From contig CM053274.1 in the NCBI GenBank assembly GCA_028583415.1, forward strand, positions 91,085,549-91,149,548: 64,000 nt of DNA, read 5' to 3'. The position numbers and the translations under genes are program-made. Under the pieces are notes generated by a model that had not been told where the DNA came from, ran no database searches, and worked only from the letters and a program-made list of their open reading frames with translations. Shown in pieces: positions 47,001 to 54,733 of this stretch. Positions within the stretch are counted from its first letter, which is position 1. Each line of letters opens with the position of its first letter. The stretch comes from Protea cynaroides. Taxonomy: Eukaryota; Streptophyta; Magnoliopsida; Proteales; Proteaceae.

Positions 47001-48361
47001 CTGACCAAAACAAAAAATTTGATGCCCTTATATAATACATAAACCCAATACATTCCAACCAATTTCTGAGAAAACAACCTATTTTTACAATGAGCTTTGC
47101 CATTAAATGAACTAGAAAAAAAAAATGGAACCAAGGAATGAAATCGAAGTATATGATGAAATTCACTTACTTGCTTTCAATTTTGAAAAAGAATTAGCAA
47201 TACTCCACACTTGCACAAGAATAACAGAAAGGGAATATAGTGAAGGGTTCCATGCAACATGTCACTGCCAAAGATGGAAACAGCTTATCCTCAATCAAAG
47301 CTCATGCAAAAGTGTAAAAGATGGAGAAATTTTGAACCACCAAGGAGGAAGCTGATTGAAAATCTAAGAGAAGGTAGAAACAGGGCCATCTTCTTTCTGG
47401 GAGAGCAGAGGAATGATTGAAAGGATACGCCCTTGGCAGTAACAAATTGGTTCACCAAAGATCAAAGGGTGAAGAATGCCACGGAGTCACTTGAGAAAAA
47501 TATATCCAATCATTTGATCCTTCTGACTTTTCCAACAAGGAAAAAGCCCATGAATACTGGGAAATAGTGGTGTCTATCACTTCGATTGTTCTGTTTTCTA
47601 ACATTTCACATAGTTAACGAAAAAGCTCCCTGCACCATGTTTAATTCTGAAATAAATAAATTGGTGTAGATTTGATTGAAGTACATGCACAATAGGTATT
47701 CTGACAGTACTTAGAGGCATAAACAAGATAATTAACCACATTATCTTTCTCTAATTATCCACCAAATTGAAATTCAAAACCAAAAAAGAGTTCATTGATA
47801 AACAAACGACAGTAATCAAACAATCATGCTTAATTTCTCTTTATTTCCATCTCAAATGAACCAAAACATGTAGGGGAAACAGAAGAATCTATGACAAGAA
47901 GCTCACCTGCCGGACCAGTGGTATCGTTGGTGCAAGAAAAACACATATATTCTTCTGAGGTTTCTTAATTAGGTGACCAAGCTCATAGATAAGCAACACA
48001 GCGATATGAGTTTTCCCACAACCAGTCCCCAAGTAAACGATCACATTCTCCTCCACCGCTTTCTTACAGATGTCCAACTGATATCTGAAAAAAAATATAT
48101 AAATAAAAAATAAAAACATAGAATCCTAAGAGAAACGTAAGAATATCAGTAACTACAAAATACATAAGAATAAATTATTTAGGAAACTCACTTTCTAGCG
48201 ATGATCCTTGGATCTTTCTTTGTTTTACTAACATTTGAACTTGTTTGAACTTCATCATCAGCTACTGAGTGAGGAATTTCGCCGGTCGGCACAGAGAATT
48301 CGATTGGTTGAGAAGTTCCGGTGCCGGCAACTTCCTCTTCTCGACAATCATCTTGAGCCAT
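835..48361 (-). CDS. DCL4: DICER-LIKE 4 (partial: N-terminus to RNase IIIa; 3' part beyond left edge)
   Basis: Plant Dicer-like 4 cuts long double-stranded RNA into 21-nt siRNAs for trans-acting siRNA, transgene and antiviral silencing, mainly in the nucleus (family knowledge). Nineteen exons were placed by homology and GT..AG sites: 48361-48192, 48084-47907, 46308-46198, 35470-35330, 35227-35155, 25265-25201, 24382-24239, 24138-24010, 6985-6847, 6384-6288, 4909-4717, 4036-3876, 3783-3577, 3440-3178, 3089-2815, 2687-2263, 1589-1489, 1353-1148, 1044-835. They join in phase without a stop to 1,096 residues. Landmarks: P-loop GTGCGKT (76-82), DECHH (182-186), helicase motif VI QSRGRAR (516-522), DUF283 near 585-680, PAZ near 760-910, RNase IIIa ERLEVLGD (1043-1050). 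DCL4 rather than DCL1, 2 or 3 because the helicase and DUF283 wording follows DCL4. Arabidopsis DCL4 is about 1,700 residues, so roughly a third is missing. Introns 3, 5 and 8 are transposon-filled. Confidence 0.93.
1590..2262 (-). other. DCL4: DCL4 intron 16
   Basis: This 673-bp intron joins exon 16 (ending in a split Arg codon) to exon 17. Open frames inside it, near 2,036-2,242 and 1,734-1,943, do not match DCL4. I see no transposon in it. Confidence 0.75.
2815..4036 (-). CDS. DCL4: DCL4 exons 12-15: helicase motifs V-VI, DUF283 and linker to PAZ
   Basis: Exon 12 (4036-3876) has NLLVATKVGEEGLDIQTC (motif V) and FIQSRGRARMPQSE (motif VI). Exon 13 (3783-3577) and exon 14 (3440-3178) encode the Dicer dimerisation/DUF283 fold, including HHYCSRLPHDE and AKRNACLQACQELHKLG. 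Exon 15 (3089-2815) leads into PAZ, with LYQRFGLFVKSPLPKEAEKM. Introns here are small (88 to 136 bp), the normal state of this gene where no transposon has landed. Confidence 0.93.
4037..6287 (-). other. DCL4: DCL4 introns 10 and 11, no element recognised
   Basis: Intron 11 (4037-4716, 680 bp) and intron 10 (4910-6287, 1,378 bp) are AT-rich, with exon 11 between them. I see no coding homology, LTR, inverted repeat or tRNA-like sequence in them. Confidence 0.7.
4717..6985 (-). CDS. DCL4: DCL4 exons 9-11: end of insert and start of helicase lobe 2
   Basis: Exon 9 (6985-6847) encodes AIRIFLDGDNSERNALMETE and an acidic linker. Exon 10 (6384-6288) carries LEALKEPFFSKKLL. Exon 11 (4909-4717) carries QPNMKCIVFVNRIIVARSLS (helicase motif IV region) and DFLVGFHSGLKNMSRK. 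Phases 1 and 2 at the junctions fit exactly. The exon 9 acceptor is a slightly weak ggaaag, but homology across it (LGLWGTKQ then AIRIF) leaves little doubt. Confidence 0.9.
6385..7720 (-). other. DCL4: DCL4 intron 9 and start of intron 8, nothing recognised
   Basis: Intron 9 (6385-6846) and the first 0.7 kb of intron 8 (6986-7720) flank exon 9. They are AT-rich with a few A/T homopolymers, for example near 7,125-7,145. No gene or mobile element is recognisable. Confidence 0.6.
7722..9268 (-). mobile_element. L1-like LINE fragment, 3' part, decayed
   Basis: The left boundary is a run of A followed by ATTTGGGTGAATAAA. The same GGGTGAATAAA start recurs at 42,182, which suggests a shared LINE 3' end read on the minus strand. 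Near 8,930-8,990 the minus strand encodes MSWAICLHPKKEGGLG. This is the block typical of plant L1-type LINEs downstream of reverse transcriptase (RT), before the zf-RVT region. Several stops interrupt it. The right edge is set by the solo LTR inserted at 9,269, so the true extent is uncertain. Confidence 0.6.
9269..11533 (+). mobile_element. Solo LTR copy A (about 2.27 kb, probably Ty3/gypsy)
   Basis: It begins TGTAAGACCCGCACTCC and ends GGGGTGTGACA, and is flanked by the perfect 5-bp duplication ACAGT (9264-9268 and 11534-11538). A TATA-like CTATAAATACACCC near 9,576 on the plus strand, followed by a leader-like stretch, sets the orientation. No gag-pol is present, so it is a solo LTR (inference). 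Two further copies, at 12,644 and 15,205, share both ends. Its length and ends suit a Ty3/gypsy element of the Tekay/Del type, but no internal region is here to prove it. Short open frames inside it are not credible genes. Confidence 0.75.
11534..12643 (-). mobile_element. Truncated LTR element: one LTR plus primer binding site
   Basis: A probable LTR runs from TGTGAAAAAATAAAG at 11,911 to TTCAACA at 12,296. Immediately left of it, read on the minus strand, is GGGTATCAGAGC (11,910 to 11,899), which resembles an initiator-tRNA-Met primer binding site. This makes it the 5' LTR of a minus-strand element. About 375 bp of leader follows, including tandem variants of ACTTGCAGAGAATACTTA near 11,690-11,770. 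The partner LTR and coding region are not found. 12,297-12,643 holds nothing recognisable. Confidence 0.5.
12644..14964 (-). mobile_element. Solo LTR copy B (about 2.32 kb)
   Basis: In the reverse orientation to copy A, it starts TGTCAAACCCCAATTCTG and ends GTGCGGGTCTTACA. The flanking 5-bp duplication CTTTC is perfect (12639-12643 and 14965-14969), which marks an independent insertion. It is homologous to copies A and C over both ends and inside (blocks such as CCTGATGCCCTAC). No internal coding region is seen, so it is read as a solo LTR. Confidence 0.75.
14970..15204. repeat. Spacer with an ATCGT pentanucleotide repeat
   Basis: This short gap between solo LTRs B and C contains about four tandem copies of CGTAT near 15,044-15,066. 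Otherwise it is AT-rich and unremarkable. Confidence 0.6.
15440..15639 (-). repeat. 3' LTR of Copia 1
   Basis: This 200-bp LTR contains several tandem copies of a unit like AGGTAGTACAATAC. One extra unit makes it about 22 bp longer than its partner. Confidence 0.9.
15647..19922 (-). pseudogene. Copia 1 gag-pol, broken
   Basis: Gag starts at ATG 19922. It has a UBN2-like domain (KLDGGNYLMWSRATQF), a CCHC knuckle (CEYCSKLWHTKDTC, near 19,150) and the protease site WVIDTGATDHMTG (near 18,830). The integrase zinc region (QWHHRLGHPSS) follows. A frameshift near 18,140-18,210 separates it from the integrase core (LHSDNGKEYL, AERKNRHLLETARA). RT is split by a second frameshift near 16,850-16,890 and shows the catalytic YVDD near 16,640. 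A stop at about 16,157 precedes RNase H (RSSAEAEYRAMA, DQLADIFTKGL), which ends near 15,647. With at least three lesions it cannot make a polyprotein. Confidence 0.9.
20436..20613 (-). repeat. 5' LTR of Copia 1
   Basis: This 178-bp LTR pairs with 15440-15639. The adjacent leader (20,270-20,420) is rich in GGC/GGT trinucleotides on the plus strand. Confidence 0.9.
22557..24009. other. End of DCL4 intron 8: exon-like island and TCGATAC-rich tract
   Basis: At 22,877-22,990 a non-repetitive island reads on the minus strand as SLEAALKLIDVGADLASSSL and onward, with an AG before it. It does not align with DCL4 and I cannot identify it. From 23,130 to 23,450 the DNA is dominated by GTATCGATAC-like words in both orientations. 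A C homopolymer lies at 23,529-23,540. Near 23,775-23,825 is GGCGCCTGGACGCCTAGGC, a palindromic word. Confidence 0.5.
24010..25265 (-). CDS. DCL4: DCL4 exons 6-8: helicase insert region
   Basis: Exon 6 (25265-25201, 65 bp) encodes INSLEKLLDAK. Exon 7 (24382-24239) encodes the segment with FVASPKVKFYYYGP. Exon 8 (24138-24010) ends in NLIFCLENLGLWGTKQ. Together they form the variable, helical insert between the two RecA lobes, where DCL4 homologues diverge but keep the LEKLL and LGLWG blocks. Introns 6 and 7 are 818 and 100 bp. Intron 8, which follows, is 17 kb. Confidence 0.9.
24383..26034 (-). other. DCL4: DCL4 intron 6 and start of intron 5, no element recognised
   Basis: Intron 6 (24383-25200, 818 bp) and the first part of intron 5 (25266-26034) flank exon 6. 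They show no coding homology or repeat structure that I can see. Confidence 0.65.
26040..26417 (-). repeat. 3' LTR of Copia 2
   Basis: This 378-bp LTR is nearly the same length as its partner and collinear with it. It includes a GAAGAAGAAG purine stretch and the CAGTCAATGTCGCTGGCTC block. Confidence 0.9.
26460..30512 (-). pseudogene. Copia 2 gag-pol, broken
   Basis: Gag starts near 30,512 (MTDYKPTEVQ) and meets a stop within about 45 codons. The later gag frame (30,249-29,419) has an Arg/Gly-rich tract, a knuckle (CTHCYKPNHAADTC) and the protease site WIIDSGATCHMTG. Integrase pieces lie at 29,295-29,008 (WLGHLSLSKM, CEACELGK) and 28,658-28,410. RT at 28,264-27,140 carries YGLKQSPRAWF and YVDD (near 27,380). 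RNase H covers 27,085-26,460 (TKHIEVDCHFVRDA). Stops and frame changes separate all these pieces. At 28,046-28,095 a tandem ACGAGT expansion disrupts the integrase/RT linker. Confidence 0.88.
30950..31326 (-). repeat. 5' LTR of Copia 2
   Basis: This 377-bp LTR is collinear with 26040-26417, with scattered substitutions. Confidence 0.9.
31962..32008 (+). repeat. CT dinucleotide microsatellite
   Basis: An almost pure run of CT units lies inside the hAT-like element, with shorter CT runs near 32,180-32,200 and 32,232-32,242. Confidence 0.95.
32288..32388 (+). other. Candidate captured first exon inside the hAT-like element
   Basis: An ATG frame of 33 codons (MAVICKDKNPLKEYGPIE, continuing to PPDACI) ends in ATTAG followed by gtgatt, a plausible donor. 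A possible terminal exon is at 33,465-33,536, preceded by tgatgcag and reading QYVQNIGLIDCNRYGDL to a TAG. I do not recognise the protein. It could be a gene fragment carried by the transposon, or chance. Confidence 0.25.
34075..34147 (+). tRNA. tRNA-like sequence, probably a pseudogene
   Basis: A 73-nt stretch folds as a cloverleaf. Acceptor arm GAGTCTT pairs with AAGACAT at most positions, D stem GCTC/GAGC, anticodon stem CTTGG/CCAAG, and T arm GGTGG-TTCGAAT-CCATC. An A box (TAGCTCAAACGGGTAGAGC) and a B box (GGTTCGAATCC) are present. The anticodon position reads ATT, but the base before it is G, where functional tRNAs have T, and the acceptor stem has a mismatch. Most likely a tRNA pseudogene or the head of a SINE. 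It lies within the hAT-like element. Confidence 0.4.
34665..35154 (+). repeat. Intron 5 tail with a second tRNA-derived sequence
   Basis: At about 35,010-35,087 is a degenerate tRNA-like stretch with ends CCCCAAGGGGATAGC and CTATCCTTGGGGC and an A-box-like GCTGAGTTGGTAAAGA, but a damaged B box. It is probably SINE-derived. The rest of 34,665-35,154 shows nothing certain. Confidence 0.35.
35155..35470 (-). CDS. DCL4: DCL4 exons 4-5: DECH box and motif III
   Basis: Exon 4 (35470-35330) encodes VLVMTPQILLRNLHHC and then LLIFDECHHAQ, the Walker B/DExH motif needed for ATP hydrolysis. Exon 5 (35227-35155) encodes KRPRIFGMTASPVVGKG, the helicase motif III region. A normal 102-bp intron separates them. 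Both exons are clean islands between two transposon-filled introns (10.7 kb and 9.9 kb). Confidence 0.92.
36310..36542 (+). repeat. Left (5') LTR of Copia 3
   Basis: This 233-bp LTR has three tandem copies of a unit of about 25 bp with CCTAGTCACTCTAGAGTTG. These are absent from the right LTR. Confidence 0.8.
37351..41721 (+). pseudogene. Copia 3 gag-pol, broken
   Basis: Gag probably starts at ATG 37351 and soon meets stops. A gag frame at 37,694-38,125 has a damaged knuckle (CGKERHTKETC, then a stop). The protease site reads DTRAADHMTG near 38,420, where an active element has DTGA. Integrase is spread over 38,820-39,700 (HRRLGHPSS, LCSDNGKEF, NHQSPGKLN). RT covers 40,220-40,910, with YGLKQSPRA followed by a stop and YVDDI near 40,780. 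RNase H at 41,062-41,721 ends in LADIFTKGL and HDIYAPT. Numerous stops make it non-functional. The protein is close to that of Copia 1, so they are related families. Confidence 0.85.
41729..41911 (+). repeat. Right (3') LTR of Copia 3
   Basis: This 183-bp LTR shares its last 60 bp or so with the left LTR but has a different U3. It is directly followed by CAATCCAAC of the Copia 4 LTR. Confidence 0.8.
42108..42560 (-). mobile_element. L1-like LINE 3' fragment
   Basis: A T homopolymer followed by TTTGGGTGAATAAAAGAATA starts the fragment at about 42,172. The following CAACACCCAAGAAGGGAGAG resembles the sequence at 7,755-7,780. I read it as the A-tailed 3' end of a LINE on the minus strand. No RT block is left. 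42,108-42,170 is unassigned intron. Confidence 0.4.
42560..45108. other. DCL4 intron 3: low-complexity DNA, no gene recognised
   Basis: This stretch holds a C-rich tract at 43,612-43,652, CT-rich tracts at 43,858-43,990 and a run of T near 44,330-44,345. Open frames here follow the simple repeats and are not credible genes. Ends resembling those of the unit at 45,134-45,845 occur near 44,750-44,865 (GCATGTCGTGTATGTTG, CCTACATCAAG), suggesting a diverged relative. Confidence 0.5.
45109..45870 (+). repeat. Inserted unit of about 712 bp between 25-bp direct repeats
   Basis: The 25-bp sequences at 45109-45133 and 45846-45870 are identical (they contain ATCATTCATAGAATCACACA). They bracket a 712-bp unit that begins with a pyrimidine-rich leader-like stretch, has a splice-donor-like CATTAGGTAAGTT near 45,260, and ends CCTACATCA. 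No coding homology or A-tail is seen. It looks like a retroposed or duplicated unit of unknown type. Confidence 0.5.
46198..46308 (-). CDS. DCL4: DCL4 exon 3 (helicase domain 1)
   Basis: This 111-bp in-phase exon encodes a stretch starting QARVIEESIDFKVESYYGG and ending EIEQYE. It matches the DCL4 segment between motif Ia and the DExH box. It is bounded by ctttcag and gttggc splice sites, and is isolated by a 1.6 kb intron upstream and a 10.7 kb intron downstream. Confidence 0.88.
46309..47906 (-). other. DCL4: DCL4 intron 2, nothing recognised
   Basis: This 1.6 kb AT-rich intron has several short open frames on both strands, none resembling DCL4 or a transposon protein. Confidence 0.65.
47907..48361 (-). 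CDS. DCL4: DCL4 exons 1-2: N-terminus and helicase P-loop
   Basis: Exon 1 (48361-48192) encodes a short acidic leader beginning MAQDDCREEE and ending in KDPRIIARK, the conserved lead-in to the helicase. Intron 1 is 107 bp. Exon 2 (48084-47907) carries the Q-like motif (YQLDICKKAV) and the ATP-binding GTGCGKT, then FLAPTIPLVRQ. ATG at 48361 is chosen because it is the first ATG in this frame; an upstream TTG codon is not needed. The leader has about 56 residues before the helicase, shorter than in Arabidopsis, so an extra 5' exon cannot be excluded. Just upstream, a TTTTACTTTCAG stretch (minus strand, near 48,400) could be the acceptor of a leader intron. Confidence 0.9.
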
Positions 48362-48376
48362 GACTTCGGTGCTCAA

Positions 48377-48795
48377 ACTCCCTCCTTACTGAAGATCACT
48401 GAAAGTAAAAGCATGTTTAAGTAATAATGGAGGTTTCAACTTCTCTTTTTCGTGCATAACAAGTTTGAACATCAGTGACTCGTGTCTACAGATTTGCTTT
48501 TGCGCTTTTGACTTTCGTGTCTCCATGTCCGAATTCCGAAAGAATTTGACCTTTTTTTTTTCTTTTTCCTTTTTTCTAAGGCAAATCCAACATCACGATG
48601 CACGATTCCAATCTACCTGTAATACAGGGCTACATGATGTAAGACACCATTCTTGTGGTGACTTAACAGAGTGACATCAGCAGAGGCTGTTTTTTTAACG
48701 GTTTTAGGTATTCCTTAGGCCAAAGACTACGCAGCGTCTGGTGGAACCTAACAATCTTAACGTTGGATGGAACATAATTTTTTTTAAAATTTATT

Positions 48796-48837
<42 letters not shown>

Positions 48838-50077
48838 TTGAGAAAAGTGATGGAATCTAATATATTTGCTTTCATCTATCAACTTGTCCCATCAAATACA
48901 TTCCTAAGATAAATCTGGGCCCTATTTTTTTGTGGTTTTTTCTTATCTGAATTGTCAACTCCTAGATTTGGGAGAGTGTCTTAGATTTGGGAGAGTGCAT
49001 AAGTAATATATAAAAATACTAATACATATGAATAAAACATTATTTTATTTTTATTGGTATTAGATTCTTATAGAATTTTTAAATGAAAAAAATATTATTA
49101 TTTAACAATACTTTGGGGAACAATCTATGAAAAAATTGATAGAGTTTAATTACCTAATTTAATTTAATTAGTAGTGCTCATAGAGTCCACTTCTTTGTCA
49201 TACTGTGAACTGAAGAGAAAATGTAAAATAGACTACCATTAAAGTATCCCAAGCCGATCCTTCAAGGGAGTCGGAGCAAGCAACGGCTCAATTCGCATAA
49301 AAGGAACATGAAAGCCGTTGTACGTTATAGCACCCATTTCTTGCTCTCTTTTCGGGTTGGCAACTTATTCATTCAATGACTTTGGCATTGGATTTTTTCA
49401 AAACGACGGAATTCAATAATAGATGTCTGTTGGCATTCAAACCTTCCTTCTCCTTAGGTCTATCCATTGGAGAATCCAACACTTCTTAGACCCTGATTAA
49501 TATCTGAATAGAACGAATAAGCCCCCCATAGATACCTTTGTTTCGGTCTTCAACACGTGAGAATCAAATATTCCTATCTAATGGCTGAAGTGTTGATCAT
49601 ATTCATATTGTCATATATGAAACCTTAAAACTTTAGGAGTAAAACATAAAATAAATAATAATAAAAAAAGAAAAAAAAATGGAGCCCCAAGACTATTAAG
49701 GCCCAATGTTTTCTTACATGTGGGGACTAATCTCTCAAGCGCCATGTATAAATGTAAGCGTTAGACAATGTCCTAAATACTCATGGAAATAGAAGATGGG
49801 TAAAACCCAAAGATTCAAGTTTTCTGTCATGGAATAGATCAGATAGAGTATAAATTTTATGAAGTAGACCTCAAGATCCCATCTTATATATAGAATTTCA
49901 ACTCAGATAAAGTTTGCAAAATCTAACTTATATACTTGAGTGATACATCCACTTTTTAATTGACTCTTGTGGCTGCATATTTCTTTGAATTATTTTAAAA
50001 TCAAAAAACAATATTCTCCAACAATCACATTAGTGCTTTTAAGTGCTACTAATTTCATTCATATGTAGTGGTAGGAA
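48377..50077. other. DCL4 upstream region and intergenic DNA
   Basis: The DCL4 promoter and leader should lie in the first kilobase; I could not fix a TATA box. An ATT microsatellite runs 48,804-48,838. At about 49,200-49,620 is a less AT-rich stretch (GTATCCCAAGCCGATCC, TTCGGTCTTCAACACGTGAG) with an organelle-like look, of unproven origin. No gene is recognised. Confidence 0.45.
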
Positions 50078-52613
50078 TTTTTTTTTTATAGAAAGAGAAT
50101 TTATTGAATAAAAATTTGCGTACAAACCGAGGCATCATGAGTGCAAAAGTCATGAAGTTAAGGAGAGAAAATTGATCAATGAATCATCTCCAATGATGAC
50201 AAGGCTTTGTAGGCAAGGGAGTGACCTACATCATTAGCTTCCCTTGAAATGAAATGAACAAATTTCACAGGGGAAAAAAAATGGATGAGTTCGGTTATAG
50301 GTTAGCATTTGAATTAATTTTGGTTATTCTTTCCAAAAGCCGGGACCAGTTGGTCTCAACAGAAGGCACGGAGGAATGTTGGATCGAAGCAAGAGGCAAG
50401 GACCGAACATCGATGAATTCCTTGAAATACGTCTCACAGTAGCAATCACATCAGAAGGGGACCACCCTTTTGAGTTGAAGCACAAGTCGTTTTTTGCCTT
50501 CCACAAGTACCAGTAGATGAAGGAAGCTAGTCCAAAAGCATCATGAACCGAGTTCTTAGAGTCCCTAAATATGTAGCACGGGCGAAAGGATAGGTAAATA
50601 GGATATGACCAATAGTGTCCAAGTATCTTCGGCAAATGGGATCCAAAAGAATTTGCCTCTAAATCAAACCATCTCCCATCACCAACCCTTGAGCACAAGC
50701 TCTCCAAAGAAAGGCCCGAATTTTAAGAAGAGACTTACAATTAGTTCCATATGAGCTTCCAAATCTATATAGGAACAAGCTGCCAAATGCTGATGCGAGA
50801 AGTAGGACGGTCCATCTCCTCCTTCTCTTGGTGATTAGAAAGGAAGTGATAAGCCGACTTGACTGAATATTTGTCGTTCATTGATTTGCTCCTAATCAGC
50901 ATTTCTTCATTGGGAAAAAGCCTTAACTGGATCTTTTGAATAGCTTATACTTCCATGGGCTGAAACAAAGAAGATAAGACCGATTTCCGAGTCCTGTTGA
51001 TGGATCAATGAGATCAGAAACCATAGTGATGTTGCAACCATGGGGGGCAGAAGAGAGGGGTTTAAGTTCTTTAAGAGAAGGAATCCAGTTGTCTTCCTAG
51101 ATTCTAACATTTTCACCTCCCATCCATCAAGCAAAAGTTAACGACCCTCAAGAATACTCCTCTAAGCCCAAGAAGGTTGGTGGCCTAACTTAGCATTGAG
51201 AAAATCAGTATGAGAAAAGTAAATGGATTTAAGAAAACAAATCCATGGGGACAGAGGAGAGGACCAGATTCTCCCGGCCAACTTAACGAGAAGGGCATTA
51301 TTTTGAAGAAGATGGTCTCTAAATCCAAGACCACCATTTTCTTTGGAATAACAAAATCTCTTCCATGAGATCCCGCAAAATTACACATAGTGAAGACCAT
51401 AGATTTGAGAAGAGTATGCCTTCCATGATTTCATTTTGTTGAGGGTGCAATCAAAGCAATCTATGAAGATAATTTTTTTTTATAACCAAAATGCGAAGGC
51501 AAACCCAGGTACTTTGAAGGACCTTCTCCATAAGGAATTTTCAGAATTTGCGAAACCACCTCTTGAACCTTGGAAGGGTATTGGGACCGAAAACAATATT
51601 AGATTTTTTTAGATTAATACTCTGTCCCGAAACCAAGTAGTATTGGTACAGACATCTCTTTAAGGAAGTAACTTCCCCAAGATTGATCGAAGAGAAGAGC
51701 AAGCAATCATCTGCAAACAACAAGTGGGTAAGGGAGGAGGTTCTATTCCGGATACGAATGTCTGTAATATCCCCTTGGTCTTGAGCCTTTTAAATAATAG
51801 AAGGCAAGAGTGAAGCACATAAAATAAAAATAAATGGGGACAATGGATCTCTTTGTTTTATCCCCCTATAGGGGGTGATAACCTTTCTCAGCTCTATAAT
51901 AACCGAAGTGTAAAATGAAAAGGTAATACAATGCATGACAAGAGAAACCCAAAAAAAGTTGAAGTCAACTTTAAAAAGCATACCTTCGATGAACCTCCAA
52001 TCACGTCTATCATAAGCTTTCTGCATATCAATTTTCAAGGGCACCAAATTAGTCTTTCCAGTCTTCCTCCATTTAATATAATTAAACGCTTTATATGCAA
52101 TCAAGATATTATTCAAAATGAACCGGTTCAAGATGAAAACTGTTTGAGAACCAAATATCAAACTATCATGAAAAGGTTTAAGTCTTCTGGCCAAAATCTT
52201 TGAAATTAATGTGACACCCACACTGCATAAACTGATGGGTTGATACTGCTTAACAAGCTCTGAATGAGAAATTTTTGGGATGAAGCATATATATGTCCTG
52301 TTGAGCTCTTTTGGAATGAAGATAGAGCTAAAAAAGTCCAAAATAAAGTTAAACAACTCCGTTTCATAGTATCCCAGAATTTTTATAAAAAAAAAGGGGA
52401 TCCATCAGGCCCAAGGGACTTTTGGGGGGGGGGACATGCACTATTGACTTCGTCAATATCAAGAGGTCTACGTAGGATGTCATTCATGTCTGCACTAACC
52501 ATAAGGTTAACCAAATCGAGGGTAGAGGCTAAAGAATCCAAACAAATAATAACTAAGCTGTACATAGGCCTTAAATTTGATAATTGAGCTATGAAAATAA
52601 AATTAGATAACAT
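50078..52613 (-). mobile_element. L1-like LINE, 5'-truncated and decayed
   Basis: On the minus strand the RT order is intact. KSLGPDGSP is near 52,400 and LARRLKPFHDSLIFGSQTVF near 52,150. The block with KIDMQKAYDRRDW is near 52,020, GIKQRDPLSP near 51,850, and the catalytic FADDCLLFSS at about 51,700. An RNase H-like tail lies near 50,700-50,320. The 3' end is a run of A (T run at 50,072-50,081 on the plus strand) after AATAAATTCTC. Frameshifts and stops divide it. The endonuclease half is missing, as usual for 5'-truncated LINEs. Confidence 0.85.
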
Positions 52614-54412
52614 TTTATACTGACTTCGCCTATGGTAAACAAACCTGATTTTCTTACACAGATGTTAAGAAAAGAATCTCCTCCATGGACACATAGGTAA
52701 GATGGGTTCAAACCAATCTAAGTTTACTAAGTGACAAAAAAGAAATTGAGAAATCAAGGATGATCAAGAGGGTCCAAATGAATCCAATGAGTGTATGGAC
52801 ATACATAGGATGGTATTAAACTGATTGGAGGGTACATAATTGAATTTGAGGTCAAGATTTGACATGATTTATTTAGGCCATTCTCTAGATATCCATGGAT
52901 GAGATTTCCCACATTACTATTCCACTTGGTAGAGCTAAGTATGTTTGTTAATTAAGGAGATTTCTTTTCTTAAACAGAAATGCGAGAAAAAATCTCTCGG
53001 ATCTATTTGTTTTGTGTTAAATTTGTTATGTAAATGATTTTTTACATGAAAATTTTTCTCCGTGTATTATTTTCCTAGTTTTCAATATTTTTTTTTAAAT
53101 TTCTATTAAATAAAATTGTGAAAGAAAATCTTATTTTTATAGGAAAGTTTTCACTTTTTTCACCTCTTTGTACAGAAACATCTGATGAGGGAGAAGGCAG
53201 GGGTATAAGTAAAAGTTGGTATGGGATCTGTACTTATTTCCTTCTTCTTTTTTTTTTTGGTGAAAGTACTTTGTCCCTTTCATGCTTGAGAATATTGCTA
53301 GCTCAATGATAATCTAACTTTATCTTACACATTTCCTCCCTCATTGAAAACTTAAAAAATTGAAAGAAAGAAGCTGAAAAAAAGGGATCAAATCGTGATT
53401 CAATTGCTAGAGTTCACGCAGCACACATGTCGAGATTTAGGTTCTAAACAACATGCGATGATCTTTGTTTAACAAAAAAAAAAAAAAAAGGATCAAATCA
53501 AGCCATCAATATAAGGTTGAAAAAGAGTAAGCCTTACAAGGTTGAACAAGAAAAATTTTTACTTGAAAGTTCGGAAGCAAACCTCAAGGGAAGCTTGGTT
53601 GGTTGTAGTCTCTGTTCTCCTTCTTGCTTGATTGATTACGCACAAACACCACGAGAAGAGAGTGAGAGAGAGAGAGGAATGTCATCTAATGTATATTTAT
53701 CGGACCCGGCTCCTCTCAAGTCCAGTAATTCTTTAAGTTGGTGATCCAACGACTGAAGTCAGTCCGTAGCATACCAACAGATTAGTAAATGCGTAGAGTA
53801 AACTCCAGCCATTGATTGGATCACGACTAGAAAGAGCGTTGAACTTGAGACAATCTTTTTCCCCCTTTATCTCTCTTCACATGTAAAGTTTCCTCTACCT
53901 CACCTCTGATTGGCTCTTGTCTGTGCGCAAAGGGTATGACGTGTTTAGAAATTCCACTTTCATATTTTATTAGGGGAGATGGATTACCATCCTTGAACGT
54001 CCACCTGTATGCGTCTTCTCATATGGACGGCCAAATGATCAAGGACAAGGTTGGTCATTCACTATTCAATGTGAGAGTGTGCGAAGGACATAGTCCTGTA
54101 GCGACCTTCTTTTTTTTTTCTTTTTTTTCCTTGTTATTAATTTCATGAAACTTATTTGTAAATGATTTGATAATTTATCTAATGATCAGTTGGATAGGAA
54201 AAATTGAGAGAATATGCGTCCCTCTTGCCCTAGCATTTTTTTTAAGAAAAGAAAAAAAAAAAACTAATTAAGACAACAGTCGGCTCATTGCTCCTTGCTC
54301 TTATTTAATGTCCATAGGCAATTTAGGAAATTTTACTTTCCATGTATATGAAATTAAGGGAAAACTCTTAACAAAAAAAAAAAAAAAATAAAAAAATAAA
54401 AAAAAGGGAAAA
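52614..54412. other. Intergenic DNA with one arm of an inverted repeat
   Basis: AT-rich sequence without a recognisable gene. The segment 53,393-53,470 is repeated in inverted orientation at 60,435-60,513. An A homopolymer follows at 53,474-53,490. Confidence 0.55.
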
Positions 54413-54733
54413 TATGTGTATTTCTAAAACAATCTCTCAAACCCTAACAAATCTTTCATCTACATTATGGCTGCAAAATCATCTCACCTCTAACTCTTAT
54501 CTGTATATTCCAATCTTTCATCTACATTATGGCTGCAAAATCATCTCAACTCTAATTCTTATCTGTATATCCCAATCTTTCGTCTACATTTATGGCTGCA
54601 AAATCATCTCACCTCTAACTCTTATTTGTATATCCCTATCTTTTATCTACATTTATGGCTGCAAAATCATCTCACCTCTAACTCTTATCTGTATATCCCA
54701 ATCTTTCATCTACATTATGGCGGCTATAAAATC

